From contig CAUDCW010000012.1 of NCBI GenBank assembly GCA_958448165.1, positions 1 to 64,000 of the forward strand: 64,000 nucleotides of DNA. Direction: 5' to 3'. This DNA is from an uncultured Oscillospiraceae bacterium. Its GTDB lineage: Bacteria > Bacillota > Clostridia > Oscillospirales > Acutalibacteraceae. Positions 34,532 to 43,277 of this stretch are shown piece by piece. The notes beneath the pieces were generated by a model that had not been told where the DNA came from, did not search any database, and was given only the letters and a program-made list of their open reading frames with translations. Each line of letters opens with the position of its first letter. Positions within the stretch are counted from its first letter, which is position 1. Both the position numbers and the translations under genes were made by a program.

Positions 34532-35395
34532 ATGAAAACCGCAATAATACCAAACCCGACAAAGGCAGGCGCAGTTGATTTTACAAAAAAAGCCGTAGAA
34601 ATAATTGAGGACTGCGGCGGCACCGTGCTGATGACGGAAAATTTCAGACAGACCTTTTCAGATGATGAAAATATAATATATTACAACGCAACCGAGCAGA
34701 TGATAAAGAACTGCGACATTGTGATTGCCGTCGGCGGTGACGGCACGATAATAAAGGCGGCAAAATTTGCCTGCGCCGAAAACCGCCCGATACTCGGCGT
34801 GAACTTCGGCAGAATAGGCTTTGTCGCCCAGCTTGAACCGTATGAGCTTGACAAGCTCCGTGATATATTAAGCGGCGGCTTCAAGACAGAAAAAAGAATG
34901 ATGCTCAAGTCGGAGATAATCTCGGCAAACGGCGAGAGAAGCGTTTATTATGCTCTCAACGATGTTGTTATTTCACGCGGCTCGTTCTCAAGAATAGTCG
35001 ATTTCACAATCGGTCACAACGAGCGTGAAATCTGCTCCTACCGTGCAGACGGTCTTATTTTTTCTACTCCCACCGGCTCAACCGCTTATTCCCTGTCGGC
35101 AGGCGGACCTGTTGTAGAGCCGACAATGGACTGTATCGTGTTCACACCGGTATGCACACATTCGCTTTTTTCACGTCCAATCGTTTTTTCGGCGGACTCA
35201 GTTCTCAGCGTTACGGCAGAATGTGATGATTCGTGCGAGGCAATTGTAACAGTTGACGGGCAATGCTCAAAAAAGCTGTGCGAGGGGGACAAGGTCAAAA
35301 TTTCCCGTGCGTACAGGGCTGTGAACCTGATAGTAACAAACGAAAAAACCTTTTACAGCGTGCTTGGCGACAAGCTTAACCGCAGAACCGAATGA
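34532..35395 (+). CDS. nadK: NAD kinase
   Basis: 287 residues. The GGDGT motif is in VIAVGGDGTIIKAAKF, followed by GVNFGRIGFVAQLEPYEL and the substrate segment RADGLIFSTPTGSTAYSLSAGGPVVEP, with a Cys/His-rich C-terminal beta domain. It phosphorylates NAD to NADP. The ATG at 34532 lies 9 nt after GGGAG. It overlaps nothing but follows tlyA by 5 bp, in the conserved tlyA-nadK-argR-recN order. Confidence 0.95.
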   Translation: MKTAIIPNPTKAGAVDFTKKAVEIIEDCGGTVLMTENFRQTFSDDENIIYYNATEQMIKNCDIVIAVGGDGTIIKAAKFACAENRPILGVNFGRIGFVAQLEPYELDKLRDILSGGFKTEKRMMLKSEIISANGERSVYYALNDVVISRGSFSRIVDFTIGHNEREICSYRADGLIFSTPTGSTAYSLSAGGPVVEPTMDCIVFTPVCTHSLFSRPIVFSADSVLSVTAECDDSCEAIVTVDGQCSKKLCEGDKVKISRAYRAVNLIVTNEKTFYSVLGDKLNRRTE

Positions 35396-35429
35396 TTGAA
35401 ATTTTACAACGGTTCTGTGAAAGGAGTTT

Positions 35430-35888
35430 ATGGTCAACATTATGAAATCAAGAAGACAAAGCAAAATACTTGAACTTATAAATACAAGCGAAATCAACAC
35501 ACAGGACGGGCTGCTTACACGCCTTAACGAGAGCGGCTTCAACGTGACGCAGGCGACTGTTTCAAGAGATATCAAGGAGCTTAAGCTGCAGAAGGTTGTG
35601 ACAAGCGACGGAAAATACAAATATATTTCTGCTTCAAAGTCCCCACAGAGCTTAACGGGCAGCTTTAATTCTCTTTTTTCAGGCTCGGTAACCTCGGTTG
35701 ACTGCGCAGGAAATATGATAGTTTTAAAAACCGTAAGCGGAATGGCGCAGGGTGTTTGCGCCGCAATGGACGCTGTTGAAATCGAGGGCGTTGTCGGAAC
35801 AATAGCAGGCGACGACACGATTTTTGTTGTCGCAAGAAGCGAGTCAAGCGCAGCGTCGGTTGTGTCATATTTGAAGAAACTGATTTAA
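35430..35888 (+). CDS. argR: Arginine repressor ArgR
   Basis: About 152 residues. The N-terminal winged helix has SRRQSKILELINTSEINTQDGLLTRLNESGFNVTQATVSRDIKELKLQKV. The C-terminal oligomerisation and arginine-binding domain has GNMIVLKTVSGMAQGVCAAMDA and VVGTIAGDDTIFVVARSE with the GDDT arginine motif. The start is uncertain: the ATG at 35430 is only 3 nt from AAGGAG, and the ATG at 35442 is 15 nt from it. It sits before recN as in many Firmicutes (ahrC-recN). Confidence 0.95.
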   Translation: MVNIMKSRRQSKILELINTSEINTQDGLLTRLNESGFNVTQATVSRDIKELKLQKVVTSDGKYKYISASKSPQSLTGSFNSLFSGSVTSVDCAGNMIVLKTVSGMAQGVCAAMDAVEIEGVVGTIAGDDTIFVVARSESSAASVVSYLKKLI

Positions 35889-35900
35889 GAGGTGACAAAA

Positions 35901-37577
35901 ATGCTCGATACCCTATACATTGAAAACATAGCAGTAATTGAAAAAACATCAATAGATTTTACCGAGGGCTTCAATGTCCTTACCGGTGAAACGGGTGCGG
36001 GCAAATCTATTGTTATCGACTCGATAAACGCCATACTTGGTAACAGAACATCAAAGGAGCTTATCAGGACAGGTGCAAAAAAAGCCTTTGTAAGCGCCCA
36101 GTTTTCCGACGTATCCGAAAAAACGGTAAAAACGCTTGAAAAGCTCGGCTGTAAAAACGAAGATGAGCCGAGAAGTCTTGTTATTACCCGTGAAATCAGC
36201 GCAAGCGGTAAAAATTTGTGCCGTGTCAACTGTGTTCCCGTTCCTGTTTCTGTTCTTAAAGAAATCGGTGTGACGCTTGTTGACATACACGGTCAGATGA
36301 TGAGCTATGAGCTTATGAACGGCGAAAAGCACCGTGAATATATCGACGATTATTCAAACACGGCTTTACTGCTTAAGGAATACAGGCAGGTTTTCCGTCA
36401 GCTCAAGGACTGCAAGCACCGCCTTGACAAAGCCGAAACCGACGACAACGAGCGTGAAAGCAGAATTGACATTTTAAAATATCAGATAAACGAAATCGAG
36501 CAGGCTGACGTAAAGGACGGCGAGCTTGAAGAGCTTAAGGAACAGCGGATAATATGCAGGAATAAAGAGAAAATCACGGGCGCTCTTGCATATGCTCACG
36601 CACAGCTTTGCGGCGATGAGGAAAACGGCGTTCTTATGTCGCTTCAGAACGCAATGCAAAGCCTTGAACAGATATCAAATCTTTTGCCCGAGAGCGAAAA
36701 GATAGTTGAAAGGCTTGACAATGTATATTACGAAATCGACGACTGCATTGATTTGATTTCGTCGCAGATATCGGACAGAGAGGGCGACGAGCTAAGCCTT
36801 GAGGAGGTCGAGAACCGGCTTGACCTTGTTATGCGCATAACAAAAAAATACGGGCCGGAATACAGCGATATACAGGGCTTTCTTGAAAACGGCAAAAAGG
36901 AGCTTGACTCGCTTTTATCCTATGAGGAAAATATGGAGGCGCTTCTTGACGAATACAACGACCTTGCAAACCGTGCGCTTGAGTTGGCAAATGAGATTTC
37001 ACAGCTAAGAAAAGCAGGAGCGCAGGAGTTCACAGCCGCAGTTGAAGCACAGCTTGCGTTTCTTGATATGCCGAATGTCCGCCTTGCAGTCAACATTGAA
37101 AAGACAAAGCTTACGGAAAACGGCATTGACAAAATTGAACTGTTAATTTCGGCAAATCCCGGCGAAGAGCCGAAGCCGATGTCAAAAATAGCCTCCGGCG
37201 GCGAGCTGTCAAGAATAATGCTTTCAATCAACAGTGTGCTTACCGACTCCGACTCGGCATCAACAATGATTTTTGACGAGGTTGACGCAGGAATAAGCGG
37301 CAGTGCATCGCAGAAGGTAGGACGTAAGCTAAAGGACGTTGCAAACGGGCATCAGGTTATCTGTGTAACGCATCAGGCGCAGATCGCCGCACTTGCCGAC
37401 ACGCATTTTCTTATCAAGAAAAATGTAAAAGACGGCAAAACATTTACCGAGGTCAGAAGGCTATCGTTTGAACAGCGCAAAGAGGAGCTGGCAAGAATAA
37501 TTGACGGTCTTAATATAACCGAAATCTCCTTAAGACACGCCGAAGAAATGCTTGGCGGTGCAAAGCAGCGCAATTAA
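35901..37577 (+). CDS. recN: DNA repair protein RecN
   Basis: 558 residues. Walker A is GETGAGKSIVIDSINAILG, and a long coiled coil occupies the middle (about residues 150-370). The ABC signature ASGGELSRIMLSIN is followed by Walker B TMIFDEVDAGISG and the H-loop ICVTHQAQIAALAD. It is an SMC-like ATPase for double-strand break repair. The ATG at 35901 is 7 nt from GAGGTG. The stop is followed directly by a 7-bp repeat array that provides the recJ ribosome binding site. Confidence 0.96.
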   Translation: MLDTLYIENIAVIEKTSIDFTEGFNVLTGETGAGKSIVIDSINAILGNRTSKELIRTGAKKAFVSAQFSDVSEKTVKTLEKLGCKNEDEPRSLVITREISASGKNLCRVNCVPVPVSVLKEIGVTLVDIHGQMMSYELMNGEKHREYIDDYSNTALLLKEYRQVFRQLKDCKHRLDKAETDDNERESRIDILKYQINEIEQADVKDGELEELKEQRIICRNKEKITGALAYAHAQLCGDEENGVLMSLQNAMQSLEQISNLLPESEKIVERLDNVYYEIDDCIDLISSQISDREGDELSLEEVENRLDLVMRITKKYGPEYSDIQGFLENGKKELDSLLSYEENMEALLDEYNDLANRALELANEISQLRKAGAQEFTAAVEAQLAFLDMPNVRLAVNIEKTKLTENGIDKIELLISANPGEEPKPMSKIASGGELSRIMLSINSVLTDSDSASTMIFDEVDAGISGSASQKVGRKLKDVANGHQVICVTHQAQIAALADTHFLIKKNVKDGKTFTEVRRLSFEQRKEELARIIDGLNITEISLRHAEEMLGGAKQRN

Positions 37578-37605
37578 GAGTGAAGAGTTGAGAGTGGAGA
37601 ATGAA
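37578..37605 (+). repeat. Heptad array between recN and recJ
   Basis: Four 7-bp units in phase start right after the recN stop: GAGTGAA, GAGTTGA, GAGTGGA, GAATGAA. The third unit contains the GGAG that acts as recJ ribosome binding site. No palindromic core is attached here. Confidence 0.65.
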
Positions 37606-37606
37606 T

Positions 37607-39664
37607 ATGAAAATCTGGAATGTCTCACAACTTAACAGAGATGCGGCGAGGAGCATAGCCGCAAATTCCGGTGTGCCGCAGATTGCCGCCTGCGTTATGG
37701 CGGCAAGAGGAATAAACGACGAGCAGGCGGCGTCAGCCGTTCTGCCCGATGTCGGCGAGCTTTTTGACCCGTTTTTGATGAAAGATATGGAAAGAGCAGT
37801 AGAGCGTATAACCGCTGCAATAGAAAACGGCGAGAGAATTTGTATCTACGGCGACTATGACGCCGACGGTGTGTGTGCCAGCACACTGCTTTTTTCAAAT
37901 CTTTCAGATATAGGAGCCGACGCATTTTATTATATTCCGTCACGCTTAAACGAGGGCTACGGAATGAACCGTGAGGCGGTTGATAAAATCGCCGAGCAGG
38001 GTGCAACTCTTATAGTAACGGTTGACAACGGTATTTCTGCCATTGATGAAATTGAATACGCAAAGAGCCTTGGCATAGACACGGTTGTAACAGACCACCA
38101 CAAGCCGGGGCAGGAGCTTCCCAATGCTTATGCGGTGATTAATCCCCACAGGAAAGACTGCGATTATCCTTTCAAGGACCTGTGCGGAGTCGGCGTTGCG
38201 TTCAAGCTTGCCGCCGCAATGGTCAGCGACACGATATCTCAGGACGATTTACTTTATGAATACGCCGATTTTATCACAATCGGCACAATAGGCGATATTG
38301 TTCCGCTTGTCGGCGAAAACAGGATCTTTGTCAAAAAGGGTCTTGATGTTATCCGTGATATGCCGCGGCCCGGCGTCAGTGCACTTTTAAGAGCCTGCGG
38401 CATCGAGGCGGAGAAGATAACCTCGGGCAGAATTTCGTTTGCGCTTGTGCCGAGGATAAACGCCTGCGGCAGGCTCAAGCTTTCGCAGACGGCGGTTGAG
38501 CTGCTCCTGAGCGATGATGAGGACACGGCGTATGAGTCGGCATTGGAGCTTGATGAGGACAATTCAAGCCGACGTAAAATAGAGCAGAAAATCCTTGACG
38601 ACGCCGTTGAAATTATAGAGAATAACCCCGACATAAAATACCGGAGTATTATAGTTGTGGCAAAAGAGGGCTGGAACCCCGGTGTTATCGGTATTGTCGC
38701 CTCGCGCCTGCGTGAGATATACGGCAGGCCGGCAATCGTTATCGGCGTTTGCGACGGTGTTGCAAAGGGCAGCGGCAGAAGCATTGCAGGTTTTTCGCTT
38801 GTTGAAGCTGTGTTTGCCTGTCAGGAGATTTTGCAGCACTGCGGCGGTCACCCGATGGCTGTCGGCGTAACACTTAACGAGAAAGATATTCCACGTTTTT
38901 CGCAGATGCTCAATTCATACGCAGACTCAATCGGTCAGATGCCGTATCCGACGCTGAATATTGATTTAAAGCTCAATCCGTCGGGCATTTCGTGTGAGCT
39001 TGTGCATGAGCTTGAATATCTTCAGCCTTACGGCGCAGGCAATCCACAGCCGCTTTTCGGTCTTTATAATATGAAGCTTACGGGAATCACTCCTATCGGC
39101 GGCGGCAAGCACCTGAGGCTGAGTGTCTGCAGAGGTGAGCAATACCTGAATGTAATGTATTTTTCGCACACAAAGGACGATTTTATTTTCAGCGTCGGCG
39201 ACAGCGTTGACCTTGCTGTAACGCTTGACATAAACCAGTATAACGGCGCTGAGAATGTGTCTGTTGTTGTGCGTGATATAAAGCTGTCGGAGGAAAATCC
39301 TCTTGAATGCTTGCAAAGTGTAAGAATATATGAGAAAATGTGTATCAACGACAGTATAAGTGCCGACGATTTGAGCAAAATTATGCCAACCAGAGCCGAT
39401 TTTGCACTTATCTACCGCAAAATCAAGTCTGCGCCTGAGCTTAAAACAAGTCTTGCAAAGCTTTGGTGTGAAATGGGCTGCGGCAAAATTTCCTGCGGAA
39501 AAATCAAAGTTATTCTCACGGCGATGACGCAGCTTAAGCTTATCAGCTGCGAGGAAAACGGCGATGTTATCAGCCTGAAAGCACTTGAATACAGCGGTAA
39601 GGCGGATTTGTCAAAAGCGCCTGTTATGATAAAAATGCAGGAGGGAGCAAACAACCGATTTTGA
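37607..39664 (+). CDS. recJ: Single-stranded-DNA-specific exonuclease RecJ
   Basis: 685 residues. The DHH phosphoesterase motifs are IYGDYDADGVCASTLLFS, VTVDNGISAIDEI, TVVTDHHKPGQELP, and the DHHA1 part GHPMAVGVTL (GGHPMA). An OB domain follows, and then a C-terminal extension of about 120 residues with cysteines (MGCGKISCGKIKV). It degrades ssDNA 5' to 3' in recombination and mismatch repair. The ATG at 37607 lies 7 nt from the GGAG in the heptad array; an ATG at 37601 is too close to it. Confidence 0.95.
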   Translation: MKIWNVSQLNRDAARSIAANSGVPQIAACVMAARGINDEQAASAVLPDVGELFDPFLMKDMERAVERITAAIENGERICIYGDYDADGVCASTLLFSNLSDIGADAFYYIPSRLNEGYGMNREAVDKIAEQGATLIVTVDNGISAIDEIEYAKSLGIDTVVTDHHKPGQELPNAYAVINPHRKDCDYPFKDLCGVGVAFKLAAAMVSDTISQDDLLYEYADFITIGTIGDIVPLVGENRIFVKKGLDVIRDMPRPGVSALLRACGIEAEKITSGRISFALVPRINACGRLKLSQTAVELLLSDDEDTAYESALELDEDNSSRRKIEQKILDDAVEIIENNPDIKYRSIIVVAKEGWNPGVIGIVASRLREIYGRPAIVIGVCDGVAKGSGRSIAGFSLVEAVFACQEILQHCGGHPMAVGVTLNEKDIPRFSQMLNSYADSIGQMPYPTLNIDLKLNPSGISCELVHELEYLQPYGAGNPQPLFGLYNMKLTGITPIGGGKHLRLSVCRGEQYLNVMYFSHTKDDFIFSVGDSVDLAVTLDINQYNGAENVSVVVRDIKLSEENPLECLQSVRIYEKMCINDSISADDLSKIMPTRADFALIYRKIKSAPELKTSLAKLWCEMGCGKISCGKIKVILTAMTQLKLISCEENGDVISLKALEYSGKADLSKAPVMIKMQEGANNRF

Positions 39665-39697
39665 TATTCTGTTATGTTAAAAAGGGGAGGAATAAAA

Positions 39698-41878
39698 ATG
39701 CCTGTTGGGACAATACATTATCAGGACTATGAGCAGCTTGTCGAAATGCTCAAAAAAAGCGAAAACAGCTTTGATATGGAGCTTATTGACAAGGCATATA
39801 ACCTTGCGCTGAAGGCACACGGCGACCAGCGCAGAGTGTCGGGTGTGCCGTATATCCTTCATCCGACCTCGGTTGCGTGTATTCTTGTTGATCTCGGTAT
39901 GGATACCGAGTCAATCTGTGCGGCGCTTCTGCACGATGTTGTTGAAGATACCGAGGTAACATACGATGAGGTTAAAAAAGAATTCGGCAAGGAGATTGCC
40001 GACCTTGTTGACGGTGTTACAAAGCTTGCCAAAATACCGTATTCGAGCCGTGAGGACCAGCAGGCTGAAAACGTGAGAAAAATGCTCATTGCTATGTCAA
40101 ACGACATCAGGGTTATCATCATCAAGCTTGCCGACAGACTGCACAATATGCGTACAATAGAATGTATGCGTGAGCAGAAACGCCGTGACAAGGCGCTTGA
40201 AAATATGGAAATCTTTGCGCCGATAGCTCACCGTCTTGGCATCAAAGCCATCAAGGAGGAGCTTGAGGATCTGAGTATTCTGTACCTTGACCCTGTCGGC
40301 TACCACGAGATTGAGCACGCACTGGCACTGACAAAGGACGGGCGTGATAAATTTATCGACAGCATAAAGAAAAAAATAATTGAAAAAACAAAAAATATCA
40401 TTCCGGATATATATGTTGAGGGCAGAGTAAAGAGCATAAACGGAATTTACAGAAAAACATATATGCGCGGCAAGACGATAGAGCAGATTTTTGACATCTT
40501 TGCCGTTCGTGTTATCGTCAACACCGTCAACGACTGCTATAACGTACTCGGTGTTGTGCACGAAATATTCAAGCCTATTCCGAACCGCTTCAAGGACTAC
40601 ATATCAACCCCGAAGCCGAATATGTACCGTTCACTTCACACAACGGTTATCGGCGAGGAGGGCATACCGTTTGAGGTGCAGATAAGAACATGGGAGATGC
40701 ACCAGACGGCGGAATACGGTATTGCGGCGCACTGGAAATATAAGCTTGGCATTTCCAAGAAGGGCAGTCTTGAGGATAAGATAACCTGGATAAGAAAGAT
40801 GCTTGAAAACCAGACCGACGACGACAACACCGACATTTTAAGAAATATCAAAACAGACCTTGACCAGGAGGACGTTTTTGTATTCACCCCAAAGGGTGAT
40901 ATCATAGATTTGCCGTACGGCTCAACGGTTATCGACGTGGCTTATGCCATACATTCCGCAGTCGGAAACCGTATGACGGGTGCAAAGGTTGACGGCAAAA
41001 TGGTGCCGATTGATTATAAGGTCAAAACGGGTGAAATTGTTGAAATCCTCACCAAAAAAGAGGGCGGCTGTCCGAACCGTGAGTGGCTTAAAATTGTAAA
41101 AACAAGTGAAGCCCGCAGCAAGATAAGACAGTGGTTTAAAAAAGAAAAGCGCGAGGAAAACATAGAAACAGGCAAGCAGGAGGTTGAAAGGGAATTCAAG
41201 CACGCCAAAATCGTGCTGAATGAAACCGAGATGGCAGAGCTTGTCAACAGTGTGCTGAAAAAACAGAGCTATCAATCTCTTGACGATTTGTACGCCGCAA
41301 TAGGCTACGGCGGAGTATCGCTGTGGAAGCTTATGCCGAGGATAAGAGAGGAATACCTGAAAAAGTATGTGACCTCACAGCCGGAGTCAAAGCCGTTTGT
41401 ACCGGAAAAGCCGAAAAAAACAAAGGTAAGCAGCGGTATAATTGTAGAAGGCTATGACGATGTTCTTATCAAGCTTGCAATGTGCTGCAAGCCCTTGCCG
41501 GGTGACGACATAATAGGCTTTATCACAAGGGGCAACGGTGTTTCAATACACAAGAGAAGCTGTACGAATATTCCGAAGGATATCGAAAACTGCGAACAGC
41601 CTGAACGCTATATCAACGCTGTCTGGGCGCAGGATGTAAACGAAAGCTTCCAGACCACGCTAGAAATACTTTCAAGCGACAGAACCGGACTTCTTGCCGA
41701 CATCACAAATCAGCTTTCGTCAATGCACATCTTTATAAATAATATGGATTCAAAGGAAGCCAAGGACGACCTTGCGATAATGCATTTCTCAATCACCGTT
41801 AACGGAATGGACCATCTGAGAAGTGTAATTTCAAGGCTTTCAAACGTCAAGGGCGTTATTTCAATTTCAAGACAGTAA
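39698..41878 (+). CDS. relA: Bifunctional (p)ppGpp synthetase/hydrolase, RelA/SpoT family
   Basis: 726 residues. The HD hydrolase domain is N-terminal (LHPTSVACILVDLGMDTESICAALLHDVVEDTEVT, LADRLHNMRTIE). The synthetase domain has FDIFAVRVIVNTVNDCYNVLGVVHEIFKPIPNRFKDYISTPKPNMYRSLHTTV. A TGS domain follows (VFTPKGDIIDLPYGSTVIDVAYAIHSAVG), then a Cys-rich segment and a C-terminal ACT domain. Intact HD residues suggest both activities. AGGGGAGG lies 7 nt before the ATG at 39698. Confidence 0.96.
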   Translation: MPVGTIHYQDYEQLVEMLKKSENSFDMELIDKAYNLALKAHGDQRRVSGVPYILHPTSVACILVDLGMDTESICAALLHDVVEDTEVTYDEVKKEFGKEIADLVDGVTKLAKIPYSSREDQQAENVRKMLIAMSNDIRVIIIKLADRLHNMRTIECMREQKRRDKALENMEIFAPIAHRLGIKAIKEELEDLSILYLDPVGYHEIEHALALTKDGRDKFIDSIKKKIIEKTKNIIPDIYVEGRVKSINGIYRKTYMRGKTIEQIFDIFAVRVIVNTVNDCYNVLGVVHEIFKPIPNRFKDYISTPKPNMYRSLHTTVIGEEGIPFEVQIRTWEMHQTAEYGIAAHWKYKLGISKKGSLEDKITWIRKMLENQTDDDNTDILRNIKTDLDQEDVFVFTPKGDIIDLPYGSTVIDVAYAIHSAVGNRMTGAKVDGKMVPIDYKVKTGEIVEILTKKEGGCPNREWLKIVKTSEARSKIRQWFKKEKREENIETGKQEVEREFKHAKIVLNETEMAELVNSVLKKQSYQSLDDLYAAIGYGGVSLWKLMPRIREEYLKKYVTSQPESKPFVPEKPKKTKVSSGIIVEGYDDVLIKLAMCCKPLPGDDIIGFITRGNGVSIHKRSCTNIPKDIENCEQPERYINAVWAQDVNESFQTTLEILSSDRTGLLADITNQLSSMHIFINNMDSKEAKDDLAIMHFSITVNGMDHLRSVISRLSNVKGVISISRQ

Positions 41879-41888
41879 AAGAAGTTAA

Positions 41889-42062
41889 GAAAACACTGAA
41901 TAAATCACGCTTAAAAGCTGTTTGAATATCTTCCCTCCCCATATTTTCCGTCAGCCTGACCCAAAAATCCTCGTAATGCGACAGCATTACTGCGGTTTAT
42001 TTGTCAATCCTGACGAAAAATCTGACGGCGCAATATGCACAAACGGTTTAATCAGTGTTTCC
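41889..42062 (+). mobile_element. MITE-like hairpin element, copy C (174 bp), flanked by TTAA
   Basis: The ends are GAAAACACTGAATAAATCACG and GGTTTAATCAGTGTTTCC, inverted. TTAA directly abuts both sides (41885-41888 and 42063-42066), consistent with a 4-bp target duplication. The interior carries the TCGTAATGCGACAGCATTAC stem and the CTGACGAAAAATCTGACGG segment shared with copies B and D. It lies in the relA-dtd gap. Heptad-like purine units and a GCAGCTGCGCTGC module follow at about 42067-42120. Confidence 0.85.
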
Positions 42063-42091
42063 TTAAAAAAGAAGAGAGAAAAGAAAAGATT

Positions 42092-42120
42092 TGCAGCTGC
42101 GCTGCTCTTGATTTAAAATT
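42092..42120 (+). repeat. GTCGC-stem module (degenerate partial copy)
   Basis: TTGCAGCTGCGCTGCTCTTGATTTAA resembles the module at 2279 and the left half of the element at 25938. It is preceded by purine-rich GAGAAAAG units. Confidence 0.45.
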
Positions 42121-42150
42121 CTTTTCGATTACATTGCGAGGAGCGATAAT

Positions 42151-42606
42151 ATGAAAGCTGTTATTCAGCGTGTTAAAAATGCGAGCGTTATTGCAGACGG
42201 CGTTCCCACCGGCGAAATCGGACAGGGCTTTGCGGTGCTTCTGGGCGTTGAACAGAACGACAGTGAAAGCGACGCCGAGGTGCTTGCAGACAAAATATGG
42301 GGTCTGCGTGTTTTTACCGACGAGAACGACAAAATGAATCTTTCGCTTCAGGCTATAGGCGGTCAGGTGCTTGTCGTGTCGAATTTTACTCTCTGCGCAG
42401 ATTGCTCCCACGGCAGGCGGCCGAGCTTTTTCGGCGCAGCGCCGCCCGATGAAGCAAACAGGCTTTATGAATATTTTATGCGCTGTCTTAAAAATGCAGG
42501 GGTCAGCAAGCTTGCGTGCGGTGTTTTCGGCGCCGATATGCAGCTTGACATAACAAATGACGGCCCGGTTACAATAATACTTGATTCAAGGGAGCTGAAA
42601 AAATAA
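42151..42606 (+). CDS. dtd: D-aminoacyl-tRNA deacylase
   Basis: 151 residues, the usual size. It begins MKAVIQRVKNASVIADG, has GLRVFTDENDKMNLSL, VVSNFTLCADCSHGRRPSF (catalytic SxxT region; usual form SQFTLYAD) and the C-terminal NDGPVTIILDS (GP motif). The enzyme frees D-amino acids and glycine from mischarged tRNA. CGAGGAGCG precedes the ATG. Its stop shares a base with the ATG of the next gene. Confidence 0.95.
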   Translation: MKAVIQRVKNASVIADGVPTGEIGQGFAVLLGVEQNDSESDAEVLADKIWGLRVFTDENDKMNLSLQAIGGQVLVVSNFTLCADCSHGRRPSFFGAAPPDEANRLYEYFMRCLKNAGVSKLACGVFGADMQLDITNDGPVTIILDSRELKK

Positions 42607-43247
42607 TGCTTACTGTTTTAAGCTTTGCGGTCGGTGCGCTGGCAACCAACTGCTATATTATTACCGATAAAGCAAGCGGCAGCTGTGCCGTTGTTGACCC
42701 CGGCGACAAATCAGCCGCACTGTGCGCCACAATTGACGCAATCGAGCAGGGAAGGCTGAAATATATACTTCTTACTCACGGGCATTATGACCATATCGGC
42801 TATGTGAAAGAGCTGGCTGAAAAAACGGGAGCAGCAGTTGTAATCGGGGAAAAAGACAGGGGTTTTTTAGGCAACACCGACCTGAATCTTTCCTCGGTTA
42901 TGGGCGATGAGATTTCCTTTGATATTCCGGCCGAAGCCGTGTCGCAGGACGACATTATTACTCTCGGCGAAACGGAAATAAAGGTGCTCGGACTGCCGGG
43001 GCATACCGGCGGCGGTGTCGGCTATCTTGCAGACGGCTGTCTGTTTTGCGGCGACACACTGTTCAGAGGCTCAATGGGACGTACCGACTTCCCGACGGGC
43101 AATGAAAAACAGCTGCTCTGCTCGCTCAAAAAGCTGTCAGCTCTGCCCGACGACACAAGAGCATACTGCGGTCATGGTGAGAATACCGTAATAGGCGAGG
43201 AAAAACGCCGTAACCCGTATATGCAATACGCCGTTGAAAATTGTTGA
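42606..43247 (+). CDS. Metallo-beta-lactamase-fold hydrolase (glyoxalase II-like)
   Basis: 213 residues. Metal-binding motifs are LTHGHYDHIGYVKEL (HxHxDH), LPGHTGGGVGYL, LFCGDTLFRGSMGRTDFP and YCGHGENTVIGEEKRRNPYM. The order matches small YcbL/glyoxalase-II-like hydrolases, which act on thioesters; the actual substrate is unknown. Translation is coupled to dtd (TAATG). Firmicutes often place such a gene near relA-dtd and before hemZ, as here. Confidence 0.9.
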   Translation: MLTVLSFAVGALATNCYIITDKASGSCAVVDPGDKSAALCATIDAIEQGRLKYILLTHGHYDHIGYVKELAEKTGAAVVIGEKDRGFLGNTDLNLSSVMGDEISFDIPAEAVSQDDIITLGETEIKVLGLPGHTGGGVGYLADGCLFCGDTLFRGSMGRTDFPTGNEKQLLCSLKKLSALPDDTRAYCGHGENTVIGEEKRRNPYMQYAVENC

Positions 43248-43277
43248 CGGACATTATAAATCTGCAAGGAAAATAAA

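Noticed and set aside
35395..35430. ARG box operator before argR
   Set aside because: I looked for an ArgR-type 18-bp palindrome in the short gap and found no convincing match.
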